Made by a program: the position numbers and the translations under genes
Shown here: in pieces, positions 8,033 to 15,744 of the stretch
Layout: the number at the start of each line of letters is the position of its first letter
How positions within the stretch are numbered: position 1 is the stretch's first letter
Notes under the pieces: model-generated
The model's input: only the letters and a program-made list of their open reading frames with translations
What the model was told of the DNA's origin: nothing
Database searches by the model: none
Assembly (NCBI GenBank): GCA_043101845.1
Contig: JBICHN010000002.1
Span: 682,001 to 746,000, forward strand
Source: JBICHN01 sp043101845
GTDB taxonomy: Bacteria; Planctomycetota; Phycisphaerae; Phycisphaerales; UBA5793
Length of the DNA: 64,000 bases
Reading direction: 5' to 3'

Positions 8033-10231
8033 TCAAGCGATCTGATCGAAGAACGCCACGAGCGCGTCGGCCTCGACCGGCTTGACGAGGTGGGCGTCGA
8101 ATCCGGCGTCGAGGGCGCGCTTCTTGTCGCCCTGCTGCCCGAAGCCGGTGACGGCGACGAGTATGAGTTCGCTCAACTCGGGTTTCGCGCGAAGAGCCTG
8201 CGCGAGGTCATAGCCGCTCATGCCGTCCATGGAAATGTCGGAGAAGATGATTTCGGGTTCGTAGGAGCCGATGCGCTGCAGGGCTTCCTCGCCGCTCCGG
8301 GCGACTTCGACTTCATGTCCAAGATCTTCGAGGAGTTCGGCGAAGAGCTGGGCGACGATCTTGTGATCCTCGACCACCATGACGCGGCGGCGACGCCGAC
8401 TCCGGCGGTCGCTCTCCGACGCCGCGATCGGCGCCATCTCACGGGCCCCGTTCGCGCCCGATTCGACTTCCGCGGCGGACAGTCCAATTCGTACCGTGAA
8501 CGCGCTGCCGCGGCCGGCGCCTTCGCTCTCCACCGTGACCGCGCCGCCGTGCATTCCGACGAGCGTTCGCACGAGCGTGAGGCCGATGCCGAGTCCAGTC
8601 TGCGTGACGCCGGGGGTTTCGTCGATCTGGCTGAACATGTCGAAGATGCGTTCGCGCTCGGTGGTCGGGATGCCGATGCCCGTATCGCTGACACGAATGA
8701 CGCCGTCGGCGCCGTCCCGCGAACATTCGACGGTGATCCGGCCGCCGCGCGGAGTGTACTTCGTGGCGTTGCTCAGCAGGTTCGACACGATCTGCGCGAT
8801 GCGCGCCGGATCGATATTCGCGAGCAGCGGCTCATCGTCGATGTGCACGATGAGTTCGTGGTCGGCGTCGTCGATGGCGGGCTGCATCGCTTCGACCGCG
8901 CTCGCGACGGCGCGACTGAGATCCGCCCGCTCGAAGCGAAGCTTGAGCTTTCCGCTGCTGATCCGGGCGACATCGAGCAGATCATCGATGAGCCGCGTCA
9001 TCTGGCGGACTTGTCGGCCGAGCACTTCACTCAAGGCGCGGACGCGATTCGGGTCGCCGCTCTGTCGCTGGAGCAGATCGACGATATTGCTGATCGGGGA
9101 GAGGGGATTGCGGAGCTCATGCGCGAGCATGGCGAGAAACTCATCTTTGCGCCGATCGCCCTCCCGGAGCGCCTCGTAGAGGCGGGCGTTGTCGATCGCC
9201 GCCGCGGTTCGCGAGGCGAGGTCGGCCGCGAGGGTCGCGTCCTCGTTCGAGTATCGACGGCTCGACGAGTGCTGAGCAAAGGTCATGGCGCCGAAGCATC
9301 GTTCGTGAAAGACGAGCGGCATGATCATCAACGAAGTGACCCGGCGGTCGCGACAGGCGTCGGGCAGGTACGCCCCTTCGAGAAATCGAGACCAGTAGTC
9401 ATCGGCGACATCACGGAGGATGACCGGCTCGCCCGTGCGGATCACGCTGGCCGACGGATGACCTTCCGGCTGCTCGATCGGGATGATCGATTCATCGAGC
9501 GGCTCAAACGCAAAATCGGGCTTCAGGACATCCGCGCCGAATCGCTTGTGCAATCGAAAACGCTCATCAACGAGTTCGATGACGCAGCAGTCGCCTACGC
9601 GAGGCACGACGAGATCGACGAGTCGATTGAGCATGGTGTCGAGGTCGAGCGACTCGGTGAGGCGCAGACTCACTTCGGCGAGAAAGGAGAAGCGTTCGCG
9701 CGCGGCGCGGGCCTGCAGAAGGGCGCCGCCCAGCTGCTGGCGCGCGAGGTCGAGCGCGGACGCGAGCGTCCGAGATTGATTCGCTGCGATCCGCGCCGCG
9801 CGAGCCTGGCCGATCGCGTTCGAGGCGATTCGTTCGTTGCGCATCGTCGCGGCGATGAGCGGCAGGAATGCGGCGAGCTCGTCGAGTCGACCCTGGTGCG
9901 GGGTGGCGCCGAGGAGCGCGACGGCGACATCGGAAGTCGCGAATCCGAGGACGCTGGTCATCTCGCGGGTGTAGGGAGACGGCAACTCCGCCGTTCGCCA
10001 TTCCGAAGACTTTACGCACTCCTGAAGAAAGGCGCGCCAGTTCGTCGCGGAGGGCAGCGTCTGCGGGAACCCCGGCGCCGCAAGCAACTCGTCGATCTCA
10101 TCGTCTCGAGTGAAGACGAGAAGGTGATCCACGCCGAGATACGCGGCCACATCGCGCATGGCCGCGGTTCGTTGTTCGGGCGCGACGAGGCTGACGATCA
10201 GCGATACGAGCGTGTCGGATGGCTCGGGCAT
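8033..10231 (-). CDS. Soluble hybrid histidine kinase (GAF-HisKA-HATPase-REC)
   Basis: A 732-residue sensor kinase without membrane helices. An N-terminal GAF-like region is followed by a clearer GAF domain (about 190-350). Next come HisKA with MLAHELRNPLSPI around residue 372, the ATP-binding domain (N-box NLLSNATKYT, G-box DTGIGIP and a later GLGIGLTLV), and a C-terminal receiver domain with phosphoacceptor Asp in IIFSDISMDG near 664 and the conserved VKP. It starts one base after the stop of the upstream FIST gene and has CGGAG before the ATG. The FIST protein is thus the likely signal-sensing partner, with the small H-box protein downstream. Confidence 0.92.
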   Translation of the reverse strand: MPEPSDTLVSLIVSLVAPEQRTAAMRDVAAYLGVDHLLVFTRDDEIDELLAAPGFPQTLPSATNWRAFLQECVKSSEWRTAELPSPYTREMTSVLGFATSDVAVALLGATPHQGRLDELAAFLPLIAATMRNERIASNAIGQARAARIAANQSRTLASALDLARQQLGGALLQARAARERFSFLAEVSLRLTESLDLDTMLNRLVDLVVPRVGDCCVIELVDERFRLHKRFGADVLKPDFAFEPLDESIIPIEQPEGHPSASVIRTGEPVILRDVADDYWSRFLEGAYLPDACRDRRVTSLMIMPLVFHERCFGAMTFAQHSSSRRYSNEDATLAADLASRTAAAIDNARLYEALREGDRRKDEFLAMLAHELRNPLSPISNIVDLLQRQSGDPNRVRALSEVLGRQVRQMTRLIDDLLDVARISSGKLKLRFERADLSRAVASAVEAMQPAIDDADHELIVHIDDEPLLANIDPARIAQIVSNLLSNATKYTPRGGRITVECSRDGADGVIRVSDTGIGIPTTERERIFDMFSQIDETPGVTQTGLGIGLTLVRTLVGMHGGAVTVESEGAGRGSAFTVRIGLSAAEVESGANGAREMAPIAASESDRRSRRRRRVMVVEDHKIVAQLFAELLEDLGHEVEVARSGEEALQRIGSYEPEIIFSDISMDGMSGYDLAQALRAKPELSELILVAVTGFGQQGDKKRALDAGFDAHLVKPVEADALVAFFDQIA

Positions 10232-10232
10232 G

Positions 10233-11399
10233 CTACTCCGGTATAACGCCGATCACGGCCGTGCAGTTGTGGAAACCGCCGTACTGTCCCTCACGCCGGG
10301 CGATCTGGCCGTAGCTGTTGCACCCCGCAAGCGCCGCGGCGCCCAGTTTCGATTGGACGGATGCGAGTTCGCCATCAAACTCGCGACCCGTACGCAGGCG
10401 GGTCGCGACACAGTCGAAGAAGATCCCGACCTTGGGGCGATGCTCACCGAGCTGGCCCATAGCGGTTTCGACGGACTGGATCGCGGCGTCGGCCGCGGCC
10501 GCGTTACTCGTGGCCATGATGAAGATCGTGCTTCCTTCGGAAATCTCGGCGGCGCACACGATCGACCCGTCCGCATGAACCTCGAGCGGAACGCGAAGCT
10601 TGAACTCGTCGCCCGACTGGATTCCGATGACATTGTGCAGGAAGAAGGGGATCGGATCATTGCGATCGAGCGTCTGCCCGGTGGCGCGAGCGTGCTCTTC
10701 AAACACTTCCACGGCCGGGGTCATGTTGACACTGACGAGTCGCATGCCATCGGATTCGGTGACCCGCATGGGCTTGCTCGCGGGCTGCCAGCCGTGATGC
10801 ACACCGATGCCGATCGGCTTGTTGGACAGGATCTCGAGCGCAACGGCGGCGTTCGAGGCGACCTCGCGGCCGCAGAAGACCTGGGTCTTCTTGAACCGCG
10901 CGTCATCGCCGGCGCCCCCACCGAAGAGCTGGTAACGGCCGGCCGTGAGAAGCGTCATGCGCTCCGTCACATCTTCCGCGTGCCCGGCGAGCGCATCGGT
11001 CAGGATCATGGCGGAGTGGTATGCGAACTGTCCGTCCGGATCGCCGTCGAACGAGTCGACGAGCGCCTGCGCGACCGAGGCGCGATTGTCGCTCAGGCCT
11101 TGACCGATCCCGGCGGAGAACATCATCTCGTCGGAGCGGATGGCGATGGCGCACGCCGATCGCTCGAGTATCTGGGCGCCCTTGAACTCACCCGCCGATG
11201 AGCAGCCGACGAGGGCGCGCGGAGCGCAGCTGTCATGGATGGCGTCGATGAGGGCCTTGTAGTCGTACTCCGGCGAAGCGAAGAGAATGAGCGCGTCCGG
11301 CGGTTCTCCATTCAGCGCTCCGCGAATTTCTTCGCTGAGCGCGAGTCCCGCGGCGTGGCTCTGGGGGAGGCTGGACTGAGCGACGGCGATGTCGGTCAC
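10233..11399 (-). CDS. FIST domain sensor protein
   Basis: A 388-residue protein with FIST_N (about 30-215, including CAPRALVGCSSAGEF) and FIST_C (about 225-370, with GCNSYGQIARREG and ending CTAVIGVIPE). FIST proteins are soluble ligand sensors usually encoded with signalling enzymes. Some members (NosP) bind haem and sense nitric oxide; amino acid derivatives have been proposed as other ligands. I cannot assign the ligand here. It is the first gene of a tight three-gene unit with the hybrid histidine kinase, one base apart, so it most likely feeds its signal into that kinase. Confidence 0.9.
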   Translation of the reverse strand: MTDIAVAQSSLPQSHAAGLALSEEIRGALNGEPPDALILFASPEYDYKALIDAIHDSCAPRALVGCSSAGEFKGAQILERSACAIAIRSDEMMFSAGIGQGLSDNRASVAQALVDSFDGDPDGQFAYHSAMILTDALAGHAEDVTERMTLLTAGRYQLFGGGAGDDARFKKTQVFCGREVASNAAVALEILSNKPIGIGVHHGWQPASKPMRVTESDGMRLVSVNMTPAVEVFEEHARATGQTLDRNDPIPFFLHNVIGIQSGDEFKLRVPLEVHADGSIVCAAEISEGSTIFIMATSNAAAADAAIQSVETAMGQLGEHRPKVGIFFDCVATRLRTGREFDGELASVQSKLGAAALAGCNSYGQIARREGQYGGFHNCTAVIGVIPE

Positions 11400-11577
11400 A
11401 ATGTTCTCACTTGATCAATGCTGGATGATGAGGGACGAACACCCTGACCGCCTGGTGATCGCTGACCCGGTGATGGAGGGTCAGTATACGAAAGGACCGT
11501 TCGGGATTGAATGCGAAGGCGCCATAAGAGCGGAGATGAAATGATCTTCATCCGACGCGCCGCGGTCAGACAACCTC

Positions 11578-12471
11578 TCAGTCATCCTGACTCGCCACCG
11601 TTTGCGCGTGGTTGATGACGGCGGTGAGCACCACGCCGCCGAGCGTGTTTCCGAGGAGGACTGGAAGAAGGAAGCTGCCGAAATACGAGCCCCAGGCGAG
11701 TTCATCAATCCAGACGAGGTAGAGCGCTTCGACGGAGCCGGCGATGACATGGCTCAGCTCCGCGAGACCCACCGAATAGGCGAGCGCGAAGATGATGAGG
11801 AGTTTCGCAGCGCCATCGACGGCGGGGACGAGCCAGACGATGAGCGCGATCATCCAGCCGGCGAGAATGCCGCGCAGAAAGATGACCTGCGCCGAGGGTT
11901 CGACGACGGCGGCGCCGAGTTTGGTGAAGGCTTCGCGCATCGACTCGTCGAACGCGCCGCTCTGGGCGCAGTACCAGGAGATCGCGGCGGCGCCGAGCAG
12001 ATTCGAGAAGAGCACGATGCCCCAGACGCGCAGCACATGTACGAGCGTTTTGAGTGAGCGGTGATGCATGAGCGGCAGGACGACGGTGAGTGTGTTCTCG
12101 GTGTACAACTGCTGGCGGCCGAGAATGACGACGAGAAAGCCGACGGTATAGCCGATCTTCACGATGGCCCCGAAGGGCTCGGCGTCGGGCAGGTGGCTCT
12201 TGAGTGCGCCGCTCACGATGAGAGAGAGCCCCATCGCGAGCCCGCCGGCGAGGCCCGACCAGAAGAGCGCGTTTCCGGGTCGTGAGATCTCGATTTCGCC
12301 GTCAACCCGGACGGCGTCGTGGATGACCTGAAGCGGAACACTCGAGCGCCGCTGGACCTCGTCGGCGTGGTCCTCCTCGTCGAGCGGCGACTCTTCCGGC
12401 CGAGCTTCTTCATCCGGGGCCGGATCGTCGCGGCCAGAGGGCGGGACCGATTTGGATTCGTCTTCGGGCAT
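11578..12471 (-). CDS. Formate/nitrite transporter (FNT) family protein
   Basis: A 297-residue membrane protein of the FNT family, pentameric channels for small monovalent anions. About six membrane helices run from residue 60 (FWSGLAGGLAMGLSLIVSGAL) to the end. Family-like features include QQLYTENTLTVVLPL and GNTLGGVVLTAVINH. An acidic, disordered N-terminus of about 45 residues (DEEARPEESPLDEEDHADE) precedes the channel, as in the YfdC-like subgroup. The chosen ATG has GGAG five bases upstream; the frame's extension to 12777 is shadow sequence. Substrate cannot be assigned. Confidence 0.87.
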   Translation of the reverse strand: MPEDESKSVPPSGRDDPAPDEEARPEESPLDEEDHADEVQRRSSVPLQVIHDAVRVDGEIEISRPGNALFWSGLAGGLAMGLSLIVSGALKSHLPDAEPFGAIVKIGYTVGFLVVILGRQQLYTENTLTVVLPLMHHRSLKTLVHVLRVWGIVLFSNLLGAAAISWYCAQSGAFDESMREAFTKLGAAVVEPSAQVIFLRGILAGWMIALIVWLVPAVDGAAKLLIIFALAYSVGLAELSHVIAGSVEALYLVWIDELAWGSYFGSFLLPVLLGNTLGGVVLTAVINHAQTVASQDD

Positions 12472-12694
12472 GTCGCTCCAGCGGCCGGGAGTTCGAGGGG
12501 GGGTTCGCCCCGATGGTAGTGTCTGGCGGTCGCCACGCGACCGCCGGTCGCGCGCGAAATGGACGCGGACTGGAGGATTTCGGGCTCCTCGCGTCATTGC
12601 CCTGCCCAGTCGAGGGGCTACGATCCTCGACCGTTTCCCGATCCAGACCAGGACCCGACAGACTGGCCGAGCCGGCCAGAGGCGAGTGGACGCG

Positions 12695-12928
12695 ATGAAA
12701 AAGGACACCCATCCGAAGTGGTATCCGGACTGCAAGGTCGTATTCCAGGGCGAGGTCGTCATGACCGTCGGCGCCACGGTGCCTGAACTGCAGGTCGATG
12801 TCTGGTCCGGATCGCACCCGTTCTATACCGGCAAGTCGAGCTTCGTCGACACGGCCGGCCGCGTGGACAAGTTCCAGCGGAAGTTCGGCGGCAACTACTT
12901 CAACTACCAGAAGTCGAAGAAGAAGTGA
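12695..12928 (+). CDS. rpmE: 50S ribosomal protein L31
   Basis: A 77-residue L31 with the family signature HPFYTGKSSFVDTAGRVDKFQRKFG. The zinc-binding cysteines of classical L31 are absent: the usual CxC and CxxC positions read VFQ and WSGS, leaving a single unrelated Cys13. It is therefore a zinc-independent (C-minus) form. The ATG at 12695 gives MKKDTHPKWYPDC, which fits family length, whereas the frame extension back to 12452 does not. It is divergent from the FNT gene. Confidence 0.93.
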   Translation: MKKDTHPKWYPDCKVVFQGEVVMTVGATVPELQVDVWSGSHPFYTGKSSFVDTAGRVDKFQRKFGGNYFNYQKSKKK

Positions 12929-12937
12929 TCGGGCGGG

Positions 12938-12957
12938 TCGCCGGACCGCTCCGGCGA
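12938..12957 (+). terminator. Hairpin after rpmE, no U-tract
   Basis: A perfect eight-base stem TCGCCGGA/TCCGGCGA with a CCGC loop lies ten bases after the rpmE stop. No T-run follows, so it may be a pause site or mRNA 3' end rather than a strong intrinsic terminator. Confidence 0.35.
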
Positions 12958-13074
12958 TCGGCGAGGCGAGATCCTGATCGACAACCACGAATCACCCCAC
13001 GCGGTCGGCGAGCGCCGGCCGCGTTTCACATTGCGGCATGACCATCTCGGTCAGTCGCGTGATAATCCACCACC

Positions 13075-15042
13075 ATGTCGCTGCTCGCCGTCACGAACCT
13101 GTCCCACGCCTACGGAACCCGCACGATCCTCGACGGGATCACCTTCGCCATCGAGCCGGGTGAGAAGGTGGGACTCGTCGGCCGGAACGGAACGGGCAAG
13201 TCGACGCTCTTTCGCGCGATCGCGGGGCGCCTGAAGACCGACGCGGGAACGGCGCAGGTCTCACGCGGGGCCCGGGTGGGCATGCTCGAGCAGGAGCCGA
13301 GTTTCGACGCGGACGAGACCGTCTTCGACGCGGCGGAGGCCGCCTACGCAGAATTGCACGCCGTACACGCGGAACTCGAGCAGGTCGCGGCGGCGATGGG
13401 AGAGGCCGAGGGCGATGAACTCGATCGTCTCCTCAAGCGCTATGAGCGGCTCGAGCGCGAGATGGAGCGTCTCGGCGGATACGCGATCGATCATCGAATC
13501 GAGGAGACGCTTCACGGCCTCGGCTTCGTCGACGAGCAATTCAAACAGAGCGTCCATTCGCTCTCGGGCGGGCAGCGCAGCCGGCTCGCGTTGACGCGGT
13601 TGCTCCTGGAAGCGCCTGATCTCCTCCTGCTTGACGAGCCGACGAATCACCTCGACATCGACGGACGGCGCTGGCTCGAGAACTTTCTCGCGAACGAATT
13701 CTCCGGCGCCGTGCTCGTGATCAGCCACGATCGGTATCTGCTCGACCGGGTCGTCGGGCGCATCCTCGAACTCGAAGTGAACGGGTCGATCTACACCTAT
13801 CCAGGGAACTACGCGAAGTTCCGGGAGCTTCGGCAGGAGCGCAAACTCGTCGAGCAGCGCGTGTACGAGAAACAGCTCGATCATGTCCGGCGCGAACAGC
13901 AGTTCATCGACCGGTACCGCGCCGGTCAGCGGGCGAAGCAGGCGGCCGGCCGCGAGTCGCGGCTTGACCGGTTCCGCGATCAGATGGCGGATCGCCCGAT
14001 CGAACTCGAGGTCATGAAGCTCAACCTGCCAAAGGCGCCGCGCACCGGCGACATCGTTGTCAACGCTGACGGGCTGACCAAGGAGTACGGCGATCGCACG
14101 CTCTTCGAAGAGTTTTCGCTCAAGATCGAGCGGGGCGACCGGATCGGCATCATCGGTCCGAACGGCTGCGGGAAGAGCACCTTCATCAAGTGTCTGCTCG
14201 GCGAACTCGAGCCGGACGAGGGGAAGGTGCGGCTCGGATCCGGCGTGAGCGTCGGGTACTTCTCACAGCTCCATGAAGGGCTCGACCTCGAACTGCCCGT
14301 CTACCGGTACCTCCAGTCGGTCATTCTGTCGCTCGACGGCGCCGCAAAGGCGAGCGAACAACAGGCGCGCGATCTTGCGGGCGCCTTCCTGTTCAGCGGA
14401 CTCGATCAGGAAAAGCCGCTCGGCATGTTGAGCGGCGGAGAGCGCAGCCGCGCGATCCTCGCCGGGCTCGTCGCCGGCGGACACAATCTGCTCGTGCTCG
14501 ACGAGCCGACGAATCACTTCGACATTCCGTCGGCCGAGCGACTCGAGCAGTCGCTCGACGCGAAGACTGGTTTTGACGGAACGCTCATTCTGGTGAGTCA
14601 CGACCGCGCGCTGCTCGACGCGTGCGTGAACCAGCTCATCATCTTCGACGGGCGCGGTGGCGCGCGCCTCTTCCACGGAAACTACGCGGCCTGGCGCGAG
14701 TGGACCGATCGTCGTGAAGCCGAGGCCCGCGCGGTGGCTTCGGAGAAGGCGGCGACTCCGGCCCCGTCGAAGGAGGCGCGAAAGAAGCCGAATCCGACGC
14801 CGACTTCATCGGGCGACACTTCGACGAAGCGCGGCTCGCTCGCCAAACTCAGCCTGTCCAAGCTCGAGACGCGGATTGAAGAGATCGAGAAACGCGTGCA
14901 AGTCATCGACGCGGAACTCATGGATCCCGCGACGCACCGGGACGGCGCGAAGACGAAGCGTCTTACCGACGAGCGCGCCGCGCTCCAGGGGGAACTCGAA
15001 CCGCTTGAGTTCGAATGGGCGAGTCGGGCGGAGGAGGGTTGA
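13075..15042 (+). CDS. ABC-F family ATPase (Uup/EttA-like)
   Basis: A 655-residue soluble protein with two ABC ATPase domains and no membrane segments. Domain 1 has Walker A GRNGTGKST (36-44), LSGGQ and LLLLDEPTNHLD; domain 2 has GPNGCGKST, LSGGERSR and LLVLDEPTNHFD. A basic linker rich in Arg and Gln separates them (ABC-F interdomain linker). A lysine-rich spacer and a C-terminal coiled coil (about 590-650) resemble the Uup/YdiF subgroup, which binds DNA or ribosomes. ABC-F proteins act on ribosomes during translation rather than in transport. The exact subfamily is uncertain. The 3' end is nine bases from the convergent DUF4159-like gene. Confidence 0.92.
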   Translation: MSLLAVTNLSHAYGTRTILDGITFAIEPGEKVGLVGRNGTGKSTLFRAIAGRLKTDAGTAQVSRGARVGMLEQEPSFDADETVFDAAEAAYAELHAVHAELEQVAAAMGEAEGDELDRLLKRYERLEREMERLGGYAIDHRIEETLHGLGFVDEQFKQSVHSLSGGQRSRLALTRLLLEAPDLLLLDEPTNHLDIDGRRWLENFLANEFSGAVLVISHDRYLLDRVVGRILELEVNGSIYTYPGNYAKFRELRQERKLVEQRVYEKQLDHVRREQQFIDRYRAGQRAKQAAGRESRLDRFRDQMADRPIELEVMKLNLPKAPRTGDIVVNADGLTKEYGDRTLFEEFSLKIERGDRIGIIGPNGCGKSTFIKCLLGELEPDEGKVRLGSGVSVGYFSQLHEGLDLELPVYRYLQSVILSLDGAAKASEQQARDLAGAFLFSGLDQEKPLGMLSGGERSRAILAGLVAGGHNLLVLDEPTNHFDIPSAERLEQSLDAKTGFDGTLILVSHDRALLDACVNQLIIFDGRGGARLFHGNYAAWREWTDRREAEARAVASEKAATPAPSKEARKKPNPTPTSSGDTSTKRGSLAKLSLSKLETRIEEIEKRVQVIDAELMDPATHRDGAKTKRLTDERAALQGELEPLEFEWASRAEEG

Positions 15043-15051
15043 GGCGACGGG

Positions 15052-15744
15052 TTACTGCGTCAGCGCCCACGCGAGGATGTTCGCGTTGATGTATTTCGCG
15101 TTTCGGATCTCGACGCCGCCACAACAGCAGCAGCCGCCGCCTGCGTTGCCAGTGTCGTTCAATCCTTCCGGCGAGTACACGAGCGCGAGGCGGTCGTCGA
15201 TATAGAGGCCGTAAAGGCGCACATCCTCACCGCGGCCGCGCGACTGAAAGTAAGTCACATTGAAGACCATGCGGAAGAGATCATGATCGAGGTCGATGGC
15301 TCGCAGGCCGTCGCCGTCGGGCGCGACGCGAAGGATCTCGCGACGGAATGATGTGTCCCAGTTCGCGTTCGAGCACCCGGCCGAGGCGAGGATGAATCCG
15401 CCGCGCTCGAGGTATTCCCGCAACGCATTGACCTCGTCGTCATCGAGTTCAAACGCCCCCTCACCGGTCATGACCGTAAACGGATACTCGTACATGGATC
15501 GGCTGATGACTTCGATTCGCGCCGGTTCACGGTCGATCGGAATGTCGGTCTCGCGGTCAAGTAGATCGAGGTAGCCGGAGGAGAAGCAGACGCTCGACTT
15601 GCCGCCGGCGTAGACGAGGTGGGCGACCTTGACCCGCGGCTCGAGATCGTCCGGCGATGGTTGTTGAGCCTGCGTCGCGGTCACCGTGAGCGCCCCAAGC
15701 GCCGTAAGGAGTGCCATTCGGAGTTGTCGAATCATCAGCGTCAC
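15052..15744 (-). CDS. Exported DUF4159-like protein with a CCCC cluster
   Basis: A 230-residue protein with a cleavable signal peptide (hydrophobic stretch ending TATQAQ, about residue 27) and a mature domain resembling DUF4159, including the ALREYLERGGFILASAGCSN segment. Near the C-terminus is a glycine-flanked run of four cysteines (GGGCCCCGGVEIRNAKYIN). DUF4159 proteins often accompany BatA/MoxR-like 'aerotolerance' genes and may have a glutamine-amidotransferase-like fold; the biochemical role is unknown. The GTG start overlaps the stop of the upstream gene; an ATG three codons later (15735) is an alternative. The two are clearly one operon. Confidence 0.75.
   Translation of the reverse strand: MTLMIRQLRMALLTALGALTVTATQAQQPSPDDLEPRVKVAHLVYAGGKSSVCFSSGYLDLLDRETDIPIDREPARIEVISRSMYEYPFTVMTGEGAFELDDDEVNALREYLERGGFILASAGCSNANWDTSFRREILRVAPDGDGLRAIDLDHDLFRMVFNVTYFQSRGRGEDVRLYGLYIDDRLALVYSPEGLNDTGNAGGGCCCCGGVEIRNAKYINANILAWALTQ

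Noticed and set aside
8090..10246. Very long plus-strand open frame (718 codons) opposite the hybrid histidine kinase
   Set aside because: It is an antisense shadow in GC-rich DNA; composition is Arg/Glu/Asp/Ala-rich with no family motifs, while the minus strand carries complete kinase and receiver motifs.
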